A stretch of 64,000 nucleotides of DNA from Anabaena sp. WA102 (GTDB lineage Bacteria > Cyanobacteriota > Cyanobacteriia > Cyanobacteriales > Nostocaceae), in the NCBI RefSeq assembly GCF_001277295.1, contig NZ_CP011456.1, positions 5,398,001-5,462,000 on the forward strand. The letters run 5' to 3'. The notes beneath the pieces are model-generated. The model was given only the letters and a program-made list of their open reading frames with translations, was not told the origin of the DNA and searched no databases. This document shows, in pieces, positions 18,252 to 26,950 of the stretch (position 1 is its first letter; each line of letters begins with the position of its first letter). The position numbers and the translations under genes were made by a program.

Positions 18252-19196
18252 ATGTCAGAAACGAACTTAGCCCATGCTGATCTAGAATTTAAGCAGCAGT
18301 CTAATCCAAGTTTGCAACCGGCTGAGGAATTACGGCGATCGCCAGAATTCCAGGCTGAAGTTGAACGGATTGGTAAAGCTAACACTTACCTTCCCCTAGA
18401 CCGCGATACGGAATTGTTTGACTGGCTTGATGATCAGCGTGATGCAAAACTCTGTGGTTATGTTACATCTGCTACTGGTTCTGGCTTATTAAAAGCCTGT
18501 CAACTTTACAGAACCCAATATGTAAAACGAAGAGGGACACTGTTAGAAATCCCTGCAACTGTTCTCTATGCAGAAATTGAACAGCATGGTGGCCCAACAG
18601 ATTTGTATTGTTCCATTTTGGAAGAAATTGGGCATCCACTTGCTAATGTTGGCGCACTAAGAGATTTGCGATAGCGCAAGCGCTGACTTGTCAGTTCGCG
18701 GGCATGGGGAACTATTAAAGGTTATGGTGTAAAATTACTCGTTATCGGTAATGCGGATTACATAACATTAGAAGGATTTAACGAACTAATTGATGTTTTC
18801 GCAAAACTACGAATTCCCGTTATCTTGGTTGGGACTTACTATTTGAGTGATAATATTCTGGAACGGAAAAGTCTACCTTATGTGCGCGTTCATGACTCAT
18901 TTTTGGAGTCTTATGAGTTTCCGAATTTAACTGAAGAAGAAATAATTGAAGTTGTGGACGACTGGGAAGCAAAATTTCTTCGAGAAAATCGCCGATTAAA
19001 TATCACACAGATTGAGAGCGTAGTTTCTTATTTACGGCTAAAATCTGGAGGACTGATTGAGCCTTTGTATGATTTACTTCGGAAAATTGCCATACTGAAA
19101 ATAGATGAGCCGCATTTTGAACTTGATCAATATAATTTGACTAAGAAATTCGGTAGACGTAAAGAACCAAAAGTTAAATTTAAAAGAAAAGGCTAA
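18252..19196 (+). pseudogene. tnsC: tnsC AAA+ regulator, disrupted
   Basis: TnsC normally forms ATP-dependent filaments on target DNA and recruits TnsB. One frame runs from ATG 18252 to 19196 but carries TAG (18672) and TGA (18684) inside a ~30-nt insertion (18671-18700). Both sides match the V-K TnsC layout (LFDWLDDQRDAKLCGYV; KGYGVKLLVIGNADYI; IPVILVGTYYLSDNIL). The P-loop reads TSATGSGLLKAC, without the Lys of GK[ST], and Walker B reads LLVIGNAD instead of the usual IIDEAD. It appears inactive even without the stops. The start overlaps the tnsB stop region, as in an operon. Confidence 0.87.
18671..18700. repeat. Small dispersed repeat inserted in tnsC
   Basis: About 30 nt, beginning ATAGCGCAAGCGCTGACTTG and ending GTTCGCG, inserted in frame after codons for L-R-D-L-R. 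It brings two stop codons. Short TTGCG/TTCGCG similarity at its edges suggests a target duplication. It resembles the tiny mobile repeats (SDRs) known from Nostoc genomes. Confidence 0.65.
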
Positions 19197-19235
19197 GGAA
19201 GTTTATTGGCTTTAAGTTCACTTGAAATATAATTT

Positions 19236-19748
19236 ATGGAGCAGGAAACAGTACAACATCCACCTTGGTATATTGAACCCTACGTAGGGGAGAGTATTAG
19301 CCACTACTTTGGTAGATTTAGGCGAAATGAAGCAATCAGCGTATCTTCTCCTGGGAGTTTAAGTAAAGCCGCAGGTATTGGACCAGTGTTAGCAAGGTGG
19401 GAGAAATTTCGATTTAATCCATTTCCTAGTCAAAAGGAATTGGAGGCAATTAGTAAATTAATTGGCTTAGATACAAACCGAATTACTCAAATGCTCCCAC
19501 CCAAGGGTGAGAAAATGAAATTAGAGCCAATACGGTTATGTGCTGCGTGTTATGCAGAACAGCCATATCATAGATTGGAGTGGCAGTTTCAATCCACTGT
19601 GGGGTGCGATCGCCATAAGCTGCGTTTGCTTTCAGAGTGTCCCTTTTGTGGAGAACGGTTTGCTATTCCAGCACTGTGGGAACATGGAGAATGTAACAAG
19701 TGTCATGCGCCTTTTAAAAGTATGAAAAAGCGACAGAAATCTTACTAA
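19236..19748 (+). CDS. tniQ: TniQ target-selection protein (type V-K CAST type)
   Basis: 170 residues, the short V-K length. TniQ bridges the guide complex and TnsC. The N-terminal YVGESISHYFGRFRR and ARWEKFRFNPFPSQKELEAI follow ShCAST TniQ. Two zinc-binding sets are visible: C102/C105/C124/H127 (LCAACYAE, CDRH) and C135/C138/C153/C156 (ECPFCGE, ECNKC). It appears intact. It lies 39 nt after the tnsC frame, on the same strand. Confidence 0.93.
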   Translation: MEQETVQHPPWYIEPYVGESISHYFGRFRRNEAISVSSPGSLSKAAGIGPVLARWEKFRFNPFPSQKELEAISKLIGLDTNRITQMLPPKGEKMKLEPIRLCAACYAEQPYHRLEWQFQSTVGCDRHKLRLLSECPFCGERFAIPALWEHGECNKCHAPFKSMKKRQKSY

Positions 19749-19793
19749 GTAATAATTTTAGTATTTTTTATCGCTGTAAGGTATGCTGAAGTG

Positions 19794-19957
19794 GGATCAC
19801 TTCCCTAGATGAAGGTAAGCCTGTGATTCCTGTGTGGTTAAATATTATTTATCAGGGATTAGCAAGTTACTAGGATAGCGATTCCTACGGATCGCATTCC
19901 TCGATGAAGGTAAGGCTGTGATTCCCGTATGGTTAAATGTTATTTATCAGAGGTTAG
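19794..19957 (+). repeat. Two direct copies of a ~69-bp unit, 95 bp apart
   Basis: 19794-19862 and 19889-19957 are near-identical ('ggatc...gatgaaggtaag'). In one frame each reads DEGK[PA]VIPVWLN[IV]IYQ before a stop, so they may be duplicated tails of a lost gene. No function is recognised. The region lies between tniQ and the cargo. Confidence 0.55.
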
Positions 19958-20027
19958 AGGAAAAACTACAATTTAGATCAATTAAGAAAAACTTAGAATA
20001 ATTCAAAAGTTAATTAAAATAGAGTTT

Positions 20028-20672
20028 ATGGTAAGAGCAATTGGATTCAGGGTTGAACCTCAGACTGTTAATTATGCTGTTGTTGAAGGAACAAAACAAC
20101 AACCTATCCTTATTTTCCAGGATAAAATGAGTCCACCCAATAGTTATGATAAAGAGTCTTCCCAACTTGTTTGGTATAGAGAGCGTTTGTTGACTATTAT
20201 TGAAGAATATCAGCCTCAGTTTGCTGCAATTCGTCTTCCTGAGCCTAGTTCTTTTAAAACAGCTAATAAAGACTCTTTACTTAAAAGGGCAAGGATTGAA
20301 GGTGTAATTCTTGAGGGTTTAGGAAAAAAAGGAATCGAGTGTATGGTAGCAGCTTTAACAACAATATCTAAAAAACGCTATTCATCTGCAATCGAGCTTG
20401 CAGATGCACTAGCGAGAGTAACAATTCCTTTAGATTGGAATACTCAATTTTCTCCCAATGGAGAGATTTTTTGGAAAGCTAGTCAAGGAAAACAAAAATC
20501 AGATTTAGTTGTTGAACTAGTCAAAGGTGTAGAAAACTTGTGGAATGTAAATGTTTTTACAGAAAATCAAGGTAATAGAAGAAAAAAATCACAGCATTGT
20601 AAACAAGGTCTTACTCGTTCTCATGCTGAAACTCATTTAGAGAATACCTTTACGTCTTTATCTTTGGCTTAA
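20028..20672 (+). CDS. Unknown cargo protein, possibly RNase H/RuvC-like fold
   Basis: 214 residues. The N-terminus MVRAIGFRVEPQTVNYAVVE has the alternating strand of an RNase H-like fold, IIEEYQPQFAAIRLPEP resembles the second strand, and ELADALARV resembles the third motif of RuvC-like nucleases. The usual catalytic acidic residues are mostly absent (IGF in place of xGxD), so activity is doubtful. It lies in the transposon interior, and its 3' end overlaps the converging zinc-ribbon gene by about 23 nt. Function unknown. Confidence 0.55.
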   Translation: MVRAIGFRVEPQTVNYAVVEGTKQQPILIFQDKMSPPNSYDKESSQLVWYRERLLTIIEEYQPQFAAIRLPEPSSFKTANKDSLLKRARIEGVILEGLGKKGIECMVAALTTISKKRYSSAIELADALARVTIPLDWNTQFSPNGEIFWKASQGKQKSDLVVELVKGVENLWNVNVFTENQGNRRKKSQHCKQGLTRSHAETHLENTFTSLSLA

Positions 20673-20844
20673 AGACAATATAACGTCCTTCTAGATGCCA
20701 ATTTCGAGGAGGCATCATATTTGATGCTTCTGTTATTCTTTGATTGAAGCAATGCTTACAGTAGGGATTTTCTAACCATGAAGATTGGGAAACATTCATC
20801 ATGTCCCTACCACAGTATTTACATTTCCTAACTTTTTCAAGCAT
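20650..20844 (-). CDS. Small zinc-ribbon protein
   Basis: 64 residues from ATG 20844, which has a good GGAGG about 11 nt upstream; the GTG at 20856 overlaps that site and is less likely. Two knuckles, CKYCGRDM and YCKHC, make a four-Cys zinc ribbon. The tail is WHLEGRYIVFKPKIKT. It ends inside the converging RuvC-like gene. Unknown cargo function; a nucleic-acid or protein-binding adaptor is plausible. Confidence 0.6.
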   Translation of the reverse strand: MLEKVRKCKYCGRDMMNVSQSSWLENPYCKHCFNQRITEASNMMPPRNWHLEGRYIVFKPKIKT

Positions 20845-20856
20845 CAAATTATTCAC

Positions 20857-21029
20857 CTCCTCTACAAACTGCGAGTCAGGAGTCTAAATATTTACAATTT
20901 ACAAGTACATTTGTACCTGTAAGTTCATGATATCATGAAAAGCTTCCTTTTAAGACCTATAATTGAGGTGATAATAAGGGATTAACTCCTATCTGTAATT
21001 ATGATACTAGAGAAATCGCTCCGCATATC
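20857..21029. other. Short spacer inside the transposon
   Basis: Promoter region of the zinc-ribbon gene. Holds a GTACATTTGTAC palindrome and a short 'gactcctg'-like stretch. No gene seen. Confidence 0.35.
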
Positions 21030-21180
21030 CTAAATCTTTTTTTGCCACTGCAACATCTCCCCAAAAGGCGTAAAACACCGATGACACTAACCATCAACCC
21101 ACAACGCAGTAACTTTAAACCTACGCCCCGCAATTAGGACACTCAGACAGCAAACTTAAATATTATGTGTTGTGCGATCG
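21030..21180 (-). pseudogene. tniQ: C-terminal remnant of a second tniQ
   Basis: On the minus strand the decayed frames read (DR..HNI) LLSECPNCGA, then after a frameshift RFKVTALWVDG-stop-CHRCFTPFGEM and LQWQKKI before a stop at 21030. This lines up with the C-terminus of the intact TniQ (LLSECPFCGERFAIPALWEHGECNKCHAPF). A frameshift and an in-frame stop make it a pseudogene. Its orientation is opposite to the intact tniQ, so a second, inverted CAST-type core once lay here or was captured. Confidence 0.75.
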
Positions 21181-21213
21181 CGCTTCATCTAAAAATATCA
21201 ACAGCAATCTCAC

Positions 21214-21918
21214 TCAATAACTTCCCAAGGGAGAACGGTTCAACTCATCCTTATATAATTTCCAATTGGGTAAAAATTTATTCATCAAAGCCTCAAAGCG
21301 ATCGCCATGATTGCGTTCTAGGAGGTGTACAATCTCATGCACCACTACATACTCTAAACATTGCTTATCCTTTTTCGCCAGTTCAAGATTTAGCCAGATG
21401 CGTTTGGCTTCTATATTGCAAGTACCCCATTTGGTTTTCATCAGTTTTACCCCCCATTCATTGACAGTAACGCCTATGTTCTTTTCCCATTTGGCGATCA
21501 ATGGGGGAATCTCCTGTTTTAACTGCTGTCTATACCAAGACATCATCACCTGTTGTCTTTGAGCTTCATTACTTCCTTCTCTTACATAAAGGTCAATATA
21601 AGTATTATTTCTAACTTCTACTTTGGGAGTTCCTAGATAATAGATAACATTAAGTAAATAGCGTTTACCTTGAAAATAATGGCTTTCACCAGATACAAAT
21701 TCTCTGGGTGACTGGCGTTCTTGGGATTGAAAGTTTTTTTGATGTTTTTTGATCCAGGCTAGTTTGGAAATGGCGAATAAACGCACAGATTCATCATCAA
21801 GGTTTAATGGTGTAGCTATACGCACTCGACCATCTGGGGGGTAAACCGCCAGATGTAGGTTTTTAATATTCTTTCTGACGACATCTATCACCAGTTCACC
21901 AACTGTTATTTGCTGCAT
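21214..21918 (-). CDS. YgjP/DUF45-type zinc metallopeptidase
   Basis: About 234 residues with the gluzincin-type HEIVHLLERNHGDRF motif (HExxH plus downstream His) near the C-terminus and the preceding MKTKWGTCN segment characteristic of YgjP-like proteins. Such M48-like peptidases very often lie at the end of type I restriction-modification operons. Start ATG 21918 follows the hsdR stop; an upstream GTG at 21930 overlaps the hsdR end. Probably translated together with hsdR. Confidence 0.85.
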   Translation of the reverse strand: MQQITVGELVIDVVRKNIKNLHLAVYPPDGRVRIATPLNLDDESVRLFAISKLAWIKKHQKNFQSQERQSPREFVSGESHYFQGKRYLLNVIYYLGTPKVEVRNNTYIDLYVREGSNEAQRQQVMMSWYRQQLKQEIPPLIAKWEKNIGVTVNEWGVKLMKTKWGTCNIEAKRIWLNLELAKKDKQCLEYVVVHEIVHLLERNHGDRFEALMNKFLPNWKLYKDELNRSPLGSY

Positions 21919-21919
21919 C

Positions 21920-24900
21920 TTAATACTCACTTTGGCTTTTTACTATCTCAAAGATGCGTTCTGCGTTTCGCAGTAGCGTTTCGCTATCGCAATCTTCTTG
22001 CAACTCTAAATGTCTCTTAATTGCGTTTTTAACTTCCCGTTCTTTGATTGTTTTTCCTCGCCATCCATCTTTTTTAGTTTGACAAATTGCTGCATCTATG
22101 GATAGTGCTAGGGCTTCATTTTGATTGAGGTTATCGTATAAAGCTATTTTGGCGGGAGAGTTCAATGATTGAGGATACACTGAGGAACTGCTGGGTTGTG
22201 CAACTTGTTTACTTAACTCCACAATTTTCCGTAAATAGTCTTGATATTCTTGGGATGCTGTTTTTCTAGTTTGGATCAATTCGTCCAGCAATGTGGACAT
22301 TTTCTCAAAATATTTCGGGTTGGTTGGTTGCTGATCAATGATCACTTTGCGTAAATTGTTTTCAATGGTTTCTGCTACTGCTGTTTTATTCTTTTTGATA
22401 CCTTGGGGTAATGCGTTCACAGCATCAGCACCCCTTTGGACTATCAATTGCACCAGCGTCATATCCTCAAAGGTGGCGATCGCTTCGCTTTCTTCTGCAC
22501 CAATATAACTATCTATCAAGTGACGCATGGCGGGTTCGTAGGCTTTTAAATCAATATAATCGCCACTGGCAAGTTTTACCTCACCCCGTACCTGTTCATA
22601 ATGCTTAACTTCTTGTTTAATAATCTCGATTTCTGCTGGAGTGTAACCAGCTTCTATCATGTCATTAGCAAGGTTGGCGTAAGCACGAACGAAAGCGGAT
22701 GTATATTTATAAAGAGCTATACGCTTTTGCTGGTTCTCTTCAAGGGTGTCTGGTTTGTCATTAGCACCGCAGAAATAGCGGATATAGGCAGGAGTATCTT
22801 GGGGTGGTTCTACAGGGTCACAAAGGGCTTTAATGGCTTCTCTAGACTCTTCTAGGCGTTCTCTGCCTTTTTCTAATCTGTCACTTAATAAGCCAGCAAC
22901 GTCGTCTGCATCATAATCTTCAAAGGCTTCTGAAGTGTAGTCCTTCACTGATTTTTCTAGGCTTTTAAATAAATCTTTGTAGTCAACAATATAACCATAT
23001 TCTTTATCTTCACCATCTAAACGATTGACACGACAAACAGCTTGAAAAAGTGTATGATCTCGCATGGTTTTATCAATGTAGAGATACGTAGCAGGAGGCG
23101 CATCAAAACCTGTGAGCAATTTATTAACTACTATCAAGAGCTTCATTTGGGCAGGTGATTTGATAAATTTCTCTTTAACTTCTTCCTCAAATTTTTCTGG
23201 GGTTTGCCCATTCAGCATTTTTTAATAAATTTCATATTGCTGTATCTTTTCCGTGCGTTCATCGTCTCCAATGCTTTCGCCTTTAATGCTTTTGGCTGAG
23301 GCATCATAGGAGGTGATAATGGCGCATTTTGTAAAATCTGCTGCTTGGAATAACTCATAATATTTACAAGCTTGGGGAATACCATCTGCTACGAGAATGG
23401 CGTTACCTCTGCCACTTTGTAGTCTATCTTTGGTGACAAAATCTAACATAATATCACCGACAATTTTACTCAAGCGTGATTTAGAACTGAGGACTTTTTG
23501 CATTGTTCCCCAGCGTTGTTTAAGTAATGTTTTCGCTTGTTCAGTTAAGCCTCTGGTTTTAGCTTCAAACCATTGATCAATTTTGGCTTGGGATGTTATA
23601 TTTTGTTCTACTTTCCGAGCTTCATAGCGTAAGTCTAAAACTACCTGATCTTTGACAGCTTCATCAAATTTGTATGTGTGAATATAGTTCCCAAAAAGTT
23701 CTATACTATTCCGTTCGTCTTTTTTGAGTATGGGTGTACCAGTAAAGCCAATAAACAAAGCATGAGGCAAAATTTCCTTCATAGCTTTATGCAATTTACC
23801 TGTTTGGGAGTGGGAGCGGTGACATTCATCAACAAAGACATAAATATCACCTTTGACTTGGAAGTTTTGGGGTAAACTGCTTTTAAGTTGGGTTATGTAA
23901 TTGTCGTAACCACGTTGTTCTGCACTACTGTCTTTTCTGCCAAATTTATGGATTAAGGAGCAGAGTAACCAAGGAGTAGTATTATTCAGTTGGGTGATCA
24001 AGTCTTGACCGCTTTTTGTGCGATAGATGTTTTCGTTAACACCAAAAAACACGCCTTCAATTTGCTCGTCTAGTTCTTCCCTATCTGTCATAATTAACAC
24101 GCGAGCATGAGGGTTATATTCCCGAATCCATTTTGTCAGCCAAACCATAGTTAGGCTTTTACCACTGCCTTGGGTATGCCAGATAATGCCCCCTTCGTTA
24201 CGGGAAATATAATCTTGGGCTGCTTTGACACCAAAATACTGATTATGACGACAGAGTTTTTTGATCCCACAGTCAAAAACTACAAAATTGTGGATCAGTT
24301 CGAGAAGGTGGGTTTTTTCACAAAGTTGCAATAGGTGTTTATCTAAGGGGTTCTCGATGTCGCTATAGGTGTCTTCTTTCCAGCTCAGGTAATATTTTTC
24401 TGAGGTTTCGATAGTTCCATAACGTAGTCCTTCGGTGTCGTTGCCTGCCATGACTAACTGCATGGTGTTAAAAAAGGATTTGATAAATAGAGATTTTTGA
24501 TTATCGAGGTTTTGGCGGATACCTTCGGAGACGGAGATGGTACTGCGTTTTAGTTCTAAAACACCGAGGGCGATGCCATTGATGTATAGAACTATATCCG
24601 GGCGTTTATCGTTTTCTCCTTTGACGGTGACTTCTTCGGCAATGGCAAAGTCATTTTCTAGGGGTTCTTTCCAGTTGATCAGCCAAACGGTTTGGTTCTT
24701 TTCTCCTGCTTCTTCTTTGACGTTGACACCATAGCGCAACAAGCTATAAATCTCTTTGTTGATGTCGTAGAGGTTTTTACTTTGATCACCTGCGACTTTA
24801 TTGAGTTCATATAAAGCTTTGTTAATTAGGGTGTCGTTGTAGCCTTGTTTGTCACGGAGGAAGGTGGTAACAATTTCGGTTTCGATGTTGCCGTTATTAA

Positions 24901-25009
24901 GTCGGTGTTGCCAATTTCCCAAGTAGCGGTAATTTAGCTGGTGCTGGAATAACTGCACCACGCGGTTTTGGGTTTGGCGTTCACGTTGTCCGACTTGGTT
25001 CATACTCAC
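21920..25009 (-). pseudogene. hsdR: Type I restriction endonuclease subunit R with in-frame stop
   Basis: HsdR is the ATP-driven translocase and nuclease. The whole frame (about 1029 codons) reads through except for one TAA at 23222-23224, between KIQQYEIY and KMLNGQTPEKF, where a lysine codon (AAA to TAA) is the simplest ancestor. Upstream lie the PD-ExK nuclease site (RPDIVLY...LELKR), Walker A GSGKS and the DECH box. Downstream are LLIVVNKLLTGFDAP and VCRVNRLDG. Either a nonsense mutation or a sequencing error; in the former case restriction is lost. GTG 25009 has AAGGGG upstream. Confidence 0.88.
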
Positions 25010-25058
25010 ATCTTACCCCTTTGTCATTTTTAACTTATCTCAACTGTGAATTTTCTGT

Positions 25059-25448
25059 CTAGCTTAATGTTTGTAACCAGGAACTACCTGTAAGATTGGT
25101 ATCAACTGTAGCTAATGTTAATTGGTAGTAAACTGCGGTAGCTGCAATAAAGCGATCGCCTGGATCTTGGTGTGGTAGCTCAATCTGTCGGCTTAAAATG
25201 GCGATGTGGTGGTTAAGTGAAGCTTCACGAATTTCTAAGGTATTTAAGGCTAAATCAACCCATGCAACTGGATTAGGCTGTAAAGATATTCGTCCTTTTT
25301 CTGCTAAAAGTAGAGTTTCCCAGATACTAATTGGACTGAGCCAAAGTTCGGTTGTTGCTGCTGGAATGGTGGTTTGCAGTTGAGTAGATAAACGTTCGTT
25401 ACCAAGCAAATACCAAAGCCAGATGTGGGTATCAAGTAATAGCTTCAC
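25059..25448 (-). CDS. PIN-domain toxin (VapC-like)
   Basis: A ~130-residue PIN ribonuclease: VKLLLDTHIWLWYL start, WLSPISIWETLLL, and the C-terminal DPGDRFIAATAV with acidic residues of the PIN site. The likely start is GTG 25448, overlapping the antitoxin stop (GTGA), so the two are translationally coupled. It lies between hsdR and hsdS, as often seen for TA modules carried with RM systems. Confidence 0.88.
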   Translation of the reverse strand: MKLLLDTHIWLWYLLGNERLSTQLQTTIPAATTELWLSPISIWETLLLAEKGRISLQPNPVAWVDLALNTLEIREASLNHHIAILSRQIELPHQDPGDRFIAATAVYYQLTLATVDTNLTGSSWLQTLS

Positions 25449-25681
25449 TGGAGTGCTTCCCATGTGGTAGCAGGGATGACTGGAGCAATCACGTCTCCCA
25501 ATATTTCACCGCTACCCTTCATTGCTCCAAATGCTGGGCGTTGGGGTTGAAGAGTGGCAGGATAAATAATCACTAAGGGTTCTCCGTCATGGGTGACGGT
25601 TAAGGGTGTTTTGGTGCGTTGTATTTCTGCAAATATTTGTTGGAGTGTTTTGGGTAATTCACTGGTAGTAATGTGTTCCAT
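25445..25681 (-). CDS. Phd/YefM-type antitoxin
   Basis: 78 residues, with the Phd-type start EHITTSELPKTLQQIFAEI and TVTHDGEPLVIIYP, the N-terminal DNA-binding fold that also autoregulates the module. The C-terminal part would wrap the PIN toxin encoded directly downstream. Upstream and overlapping arrangement is standard for type II TA pairs. Confidence 0.85.
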   Translation of the reverse strand: MEHITTSELPKTLQQIFAEIQRTKTPLTVTHDGEPLVIIYPATLQPQRPAFGAMKGSGEILGDVIAPVIPATTWEALQ

Positions 25682-25731
25682 AGTATAGTTTAGCTCTTGT
25701 TCTTGCTTCTATTTTATAACCTTGGCGTTGA

Positions 25732-26868
25732 TTAAGAACTACTAATTAGTCTCGTTTTTCCGGTGAGAAGTTCTTGCATCATCCCCTGTTTTATGGCTTT
25801 GTATTTATCGCGCTTTTTTTCTAATGCTTCAATTTCTGCATCCATGTCGCTGAGGACTTGAGCGATCGCTTTTTGTTCTTCAACTGAGGACAACTTAATT
25901 TCAATATTTTCAATCGTTTTAGCATTTAAACTGGGAACTCCAGAAGCCTCATTATAGGAATACCAATTAATTAAATTAAACCTATAAAAAATAAATTTTG
26001 GAAATGCGTTATTTAATATGTCTGTATAAAACAAAGTGTCTATCGTCCAAAATGGACTATCCATATATTGTGGAATATCAATAGTTCCCTTTCGTCCAAT
26101 TAATACTGATGGTTTGTTATATAAGTAGGTTTTTGCCCTGCCAATTTCTCCTCCTGTAGCTAAAATTGGAAATTCTCCATTTTGGTCTACCACATGATGC
26201 TGACTTTTTCCATGTCGGACTTTTAATACGTCCCCTAACTTCTTCACATCCCACTCATCACTAAAACCCGGTAGGCGTTTCTTACCCGTGAGGATTTGCT
26301 GCATCGTGCTTTGCTTGATGTTGCGCTTTTTGGTGATGACTTGATCCAATGCTGTAATTAGGGTATCAAAATCACTTAGAGATTGTGCGATCGCTTTTTG
26401 TTCAGGAAGCGGGGGAATAGCACATAAAATTTGAACTAACGTATTTTTGGTTAATTTATATCTTCCAGCACCTTGGCGCGTTAAATGTCTTGTAATTTCT
26501 TTACGATAAAAGTAATAATAAAACCACTCAGTTAAATTTTTTGTGCCTTTGACTAAATGAGCATGATTATTAACATTAAATTTTCCTGATACTAATAATG
26601 TCATTGGTAAATCACGCCATTTGAGAAAGTGATCTCCATCTTCTCCAATTAACGCATATTTTCCTTCAATTCTATATTCATCTATATAACCCTGTATTTT
26701 TGTTGGTCCATAATATGGATAATCTCCTACTTTCTTTTTTCTAACTTCTTCACTAATTGGATAACGAAGGTTATTACAAATCTCAAAAGCTTCACCAACT
26801 GGTTGCACATCCCAATCTTCAGGAATAACCCCCAACTCAGAAACCTTAAAACCATCTGGAACACTCAT
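25732..26868 (-). CDS. hsdS: Type I RM specificity subunit
   Basis: About 378 residues with two target-recognition domains and two conserved spacer helices. The first half begins ELGVIPEDWDVQPVGE and ends IPPLPEQKAIAQSLSD. The second begins FSDEWDVKKLGDVLKV and ends EEQKAIAQVLSDMDAEIEALE. The repeated LLTGK(K/T)RL marks the hinge. It directs HsdM and HsdR to a bipartite DNA site. ATG 26868 is chosen because MSVPDGFKVSELGVIP is the family start. It appears intact. Confidence 0.9.
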   Translation of the reverse strand: MSVPDGFKVSELGVIPEDWDVQPVGEAFEICNNLRYPISEEVRKKKVGDYPYYGPTKIQGYIDEYRIEGKYALIGEDGDHFLKWRDLPMTLLVSGKFNVNNHAHLVKGTKNLTEWFYYYFYRKEITRHLTRQGAGRYKLTKNTLVQILCAIPPLPEQKAIAQSLSDFDTLITALDQVITKKRNIKQSTMQQILTGKKRLPGFSDEWDVKKLGDVLKVRHGKSQHHVVDQNGEFPILATGGEIGRAKTYLYNKPSVLIGRKGTIDIPQYMDSPFWTIDTLFYTDILNNAFPKFIFYRFNLINWYSYNEASGVPSLNAKTIENIEIKLSSVEEQKAIAQVLSDMDAEIEALEKKRDKYKAIKQGMMQELLTGKTRLISSS

Positions 26869-26950
26869 AAACATCACCAAAAATTAAACAAAATGTAAAA
26901 TCTATCTGCGTCTATCTGCGTTTATCTGCGTTCCATCTTTTTAATAGACA

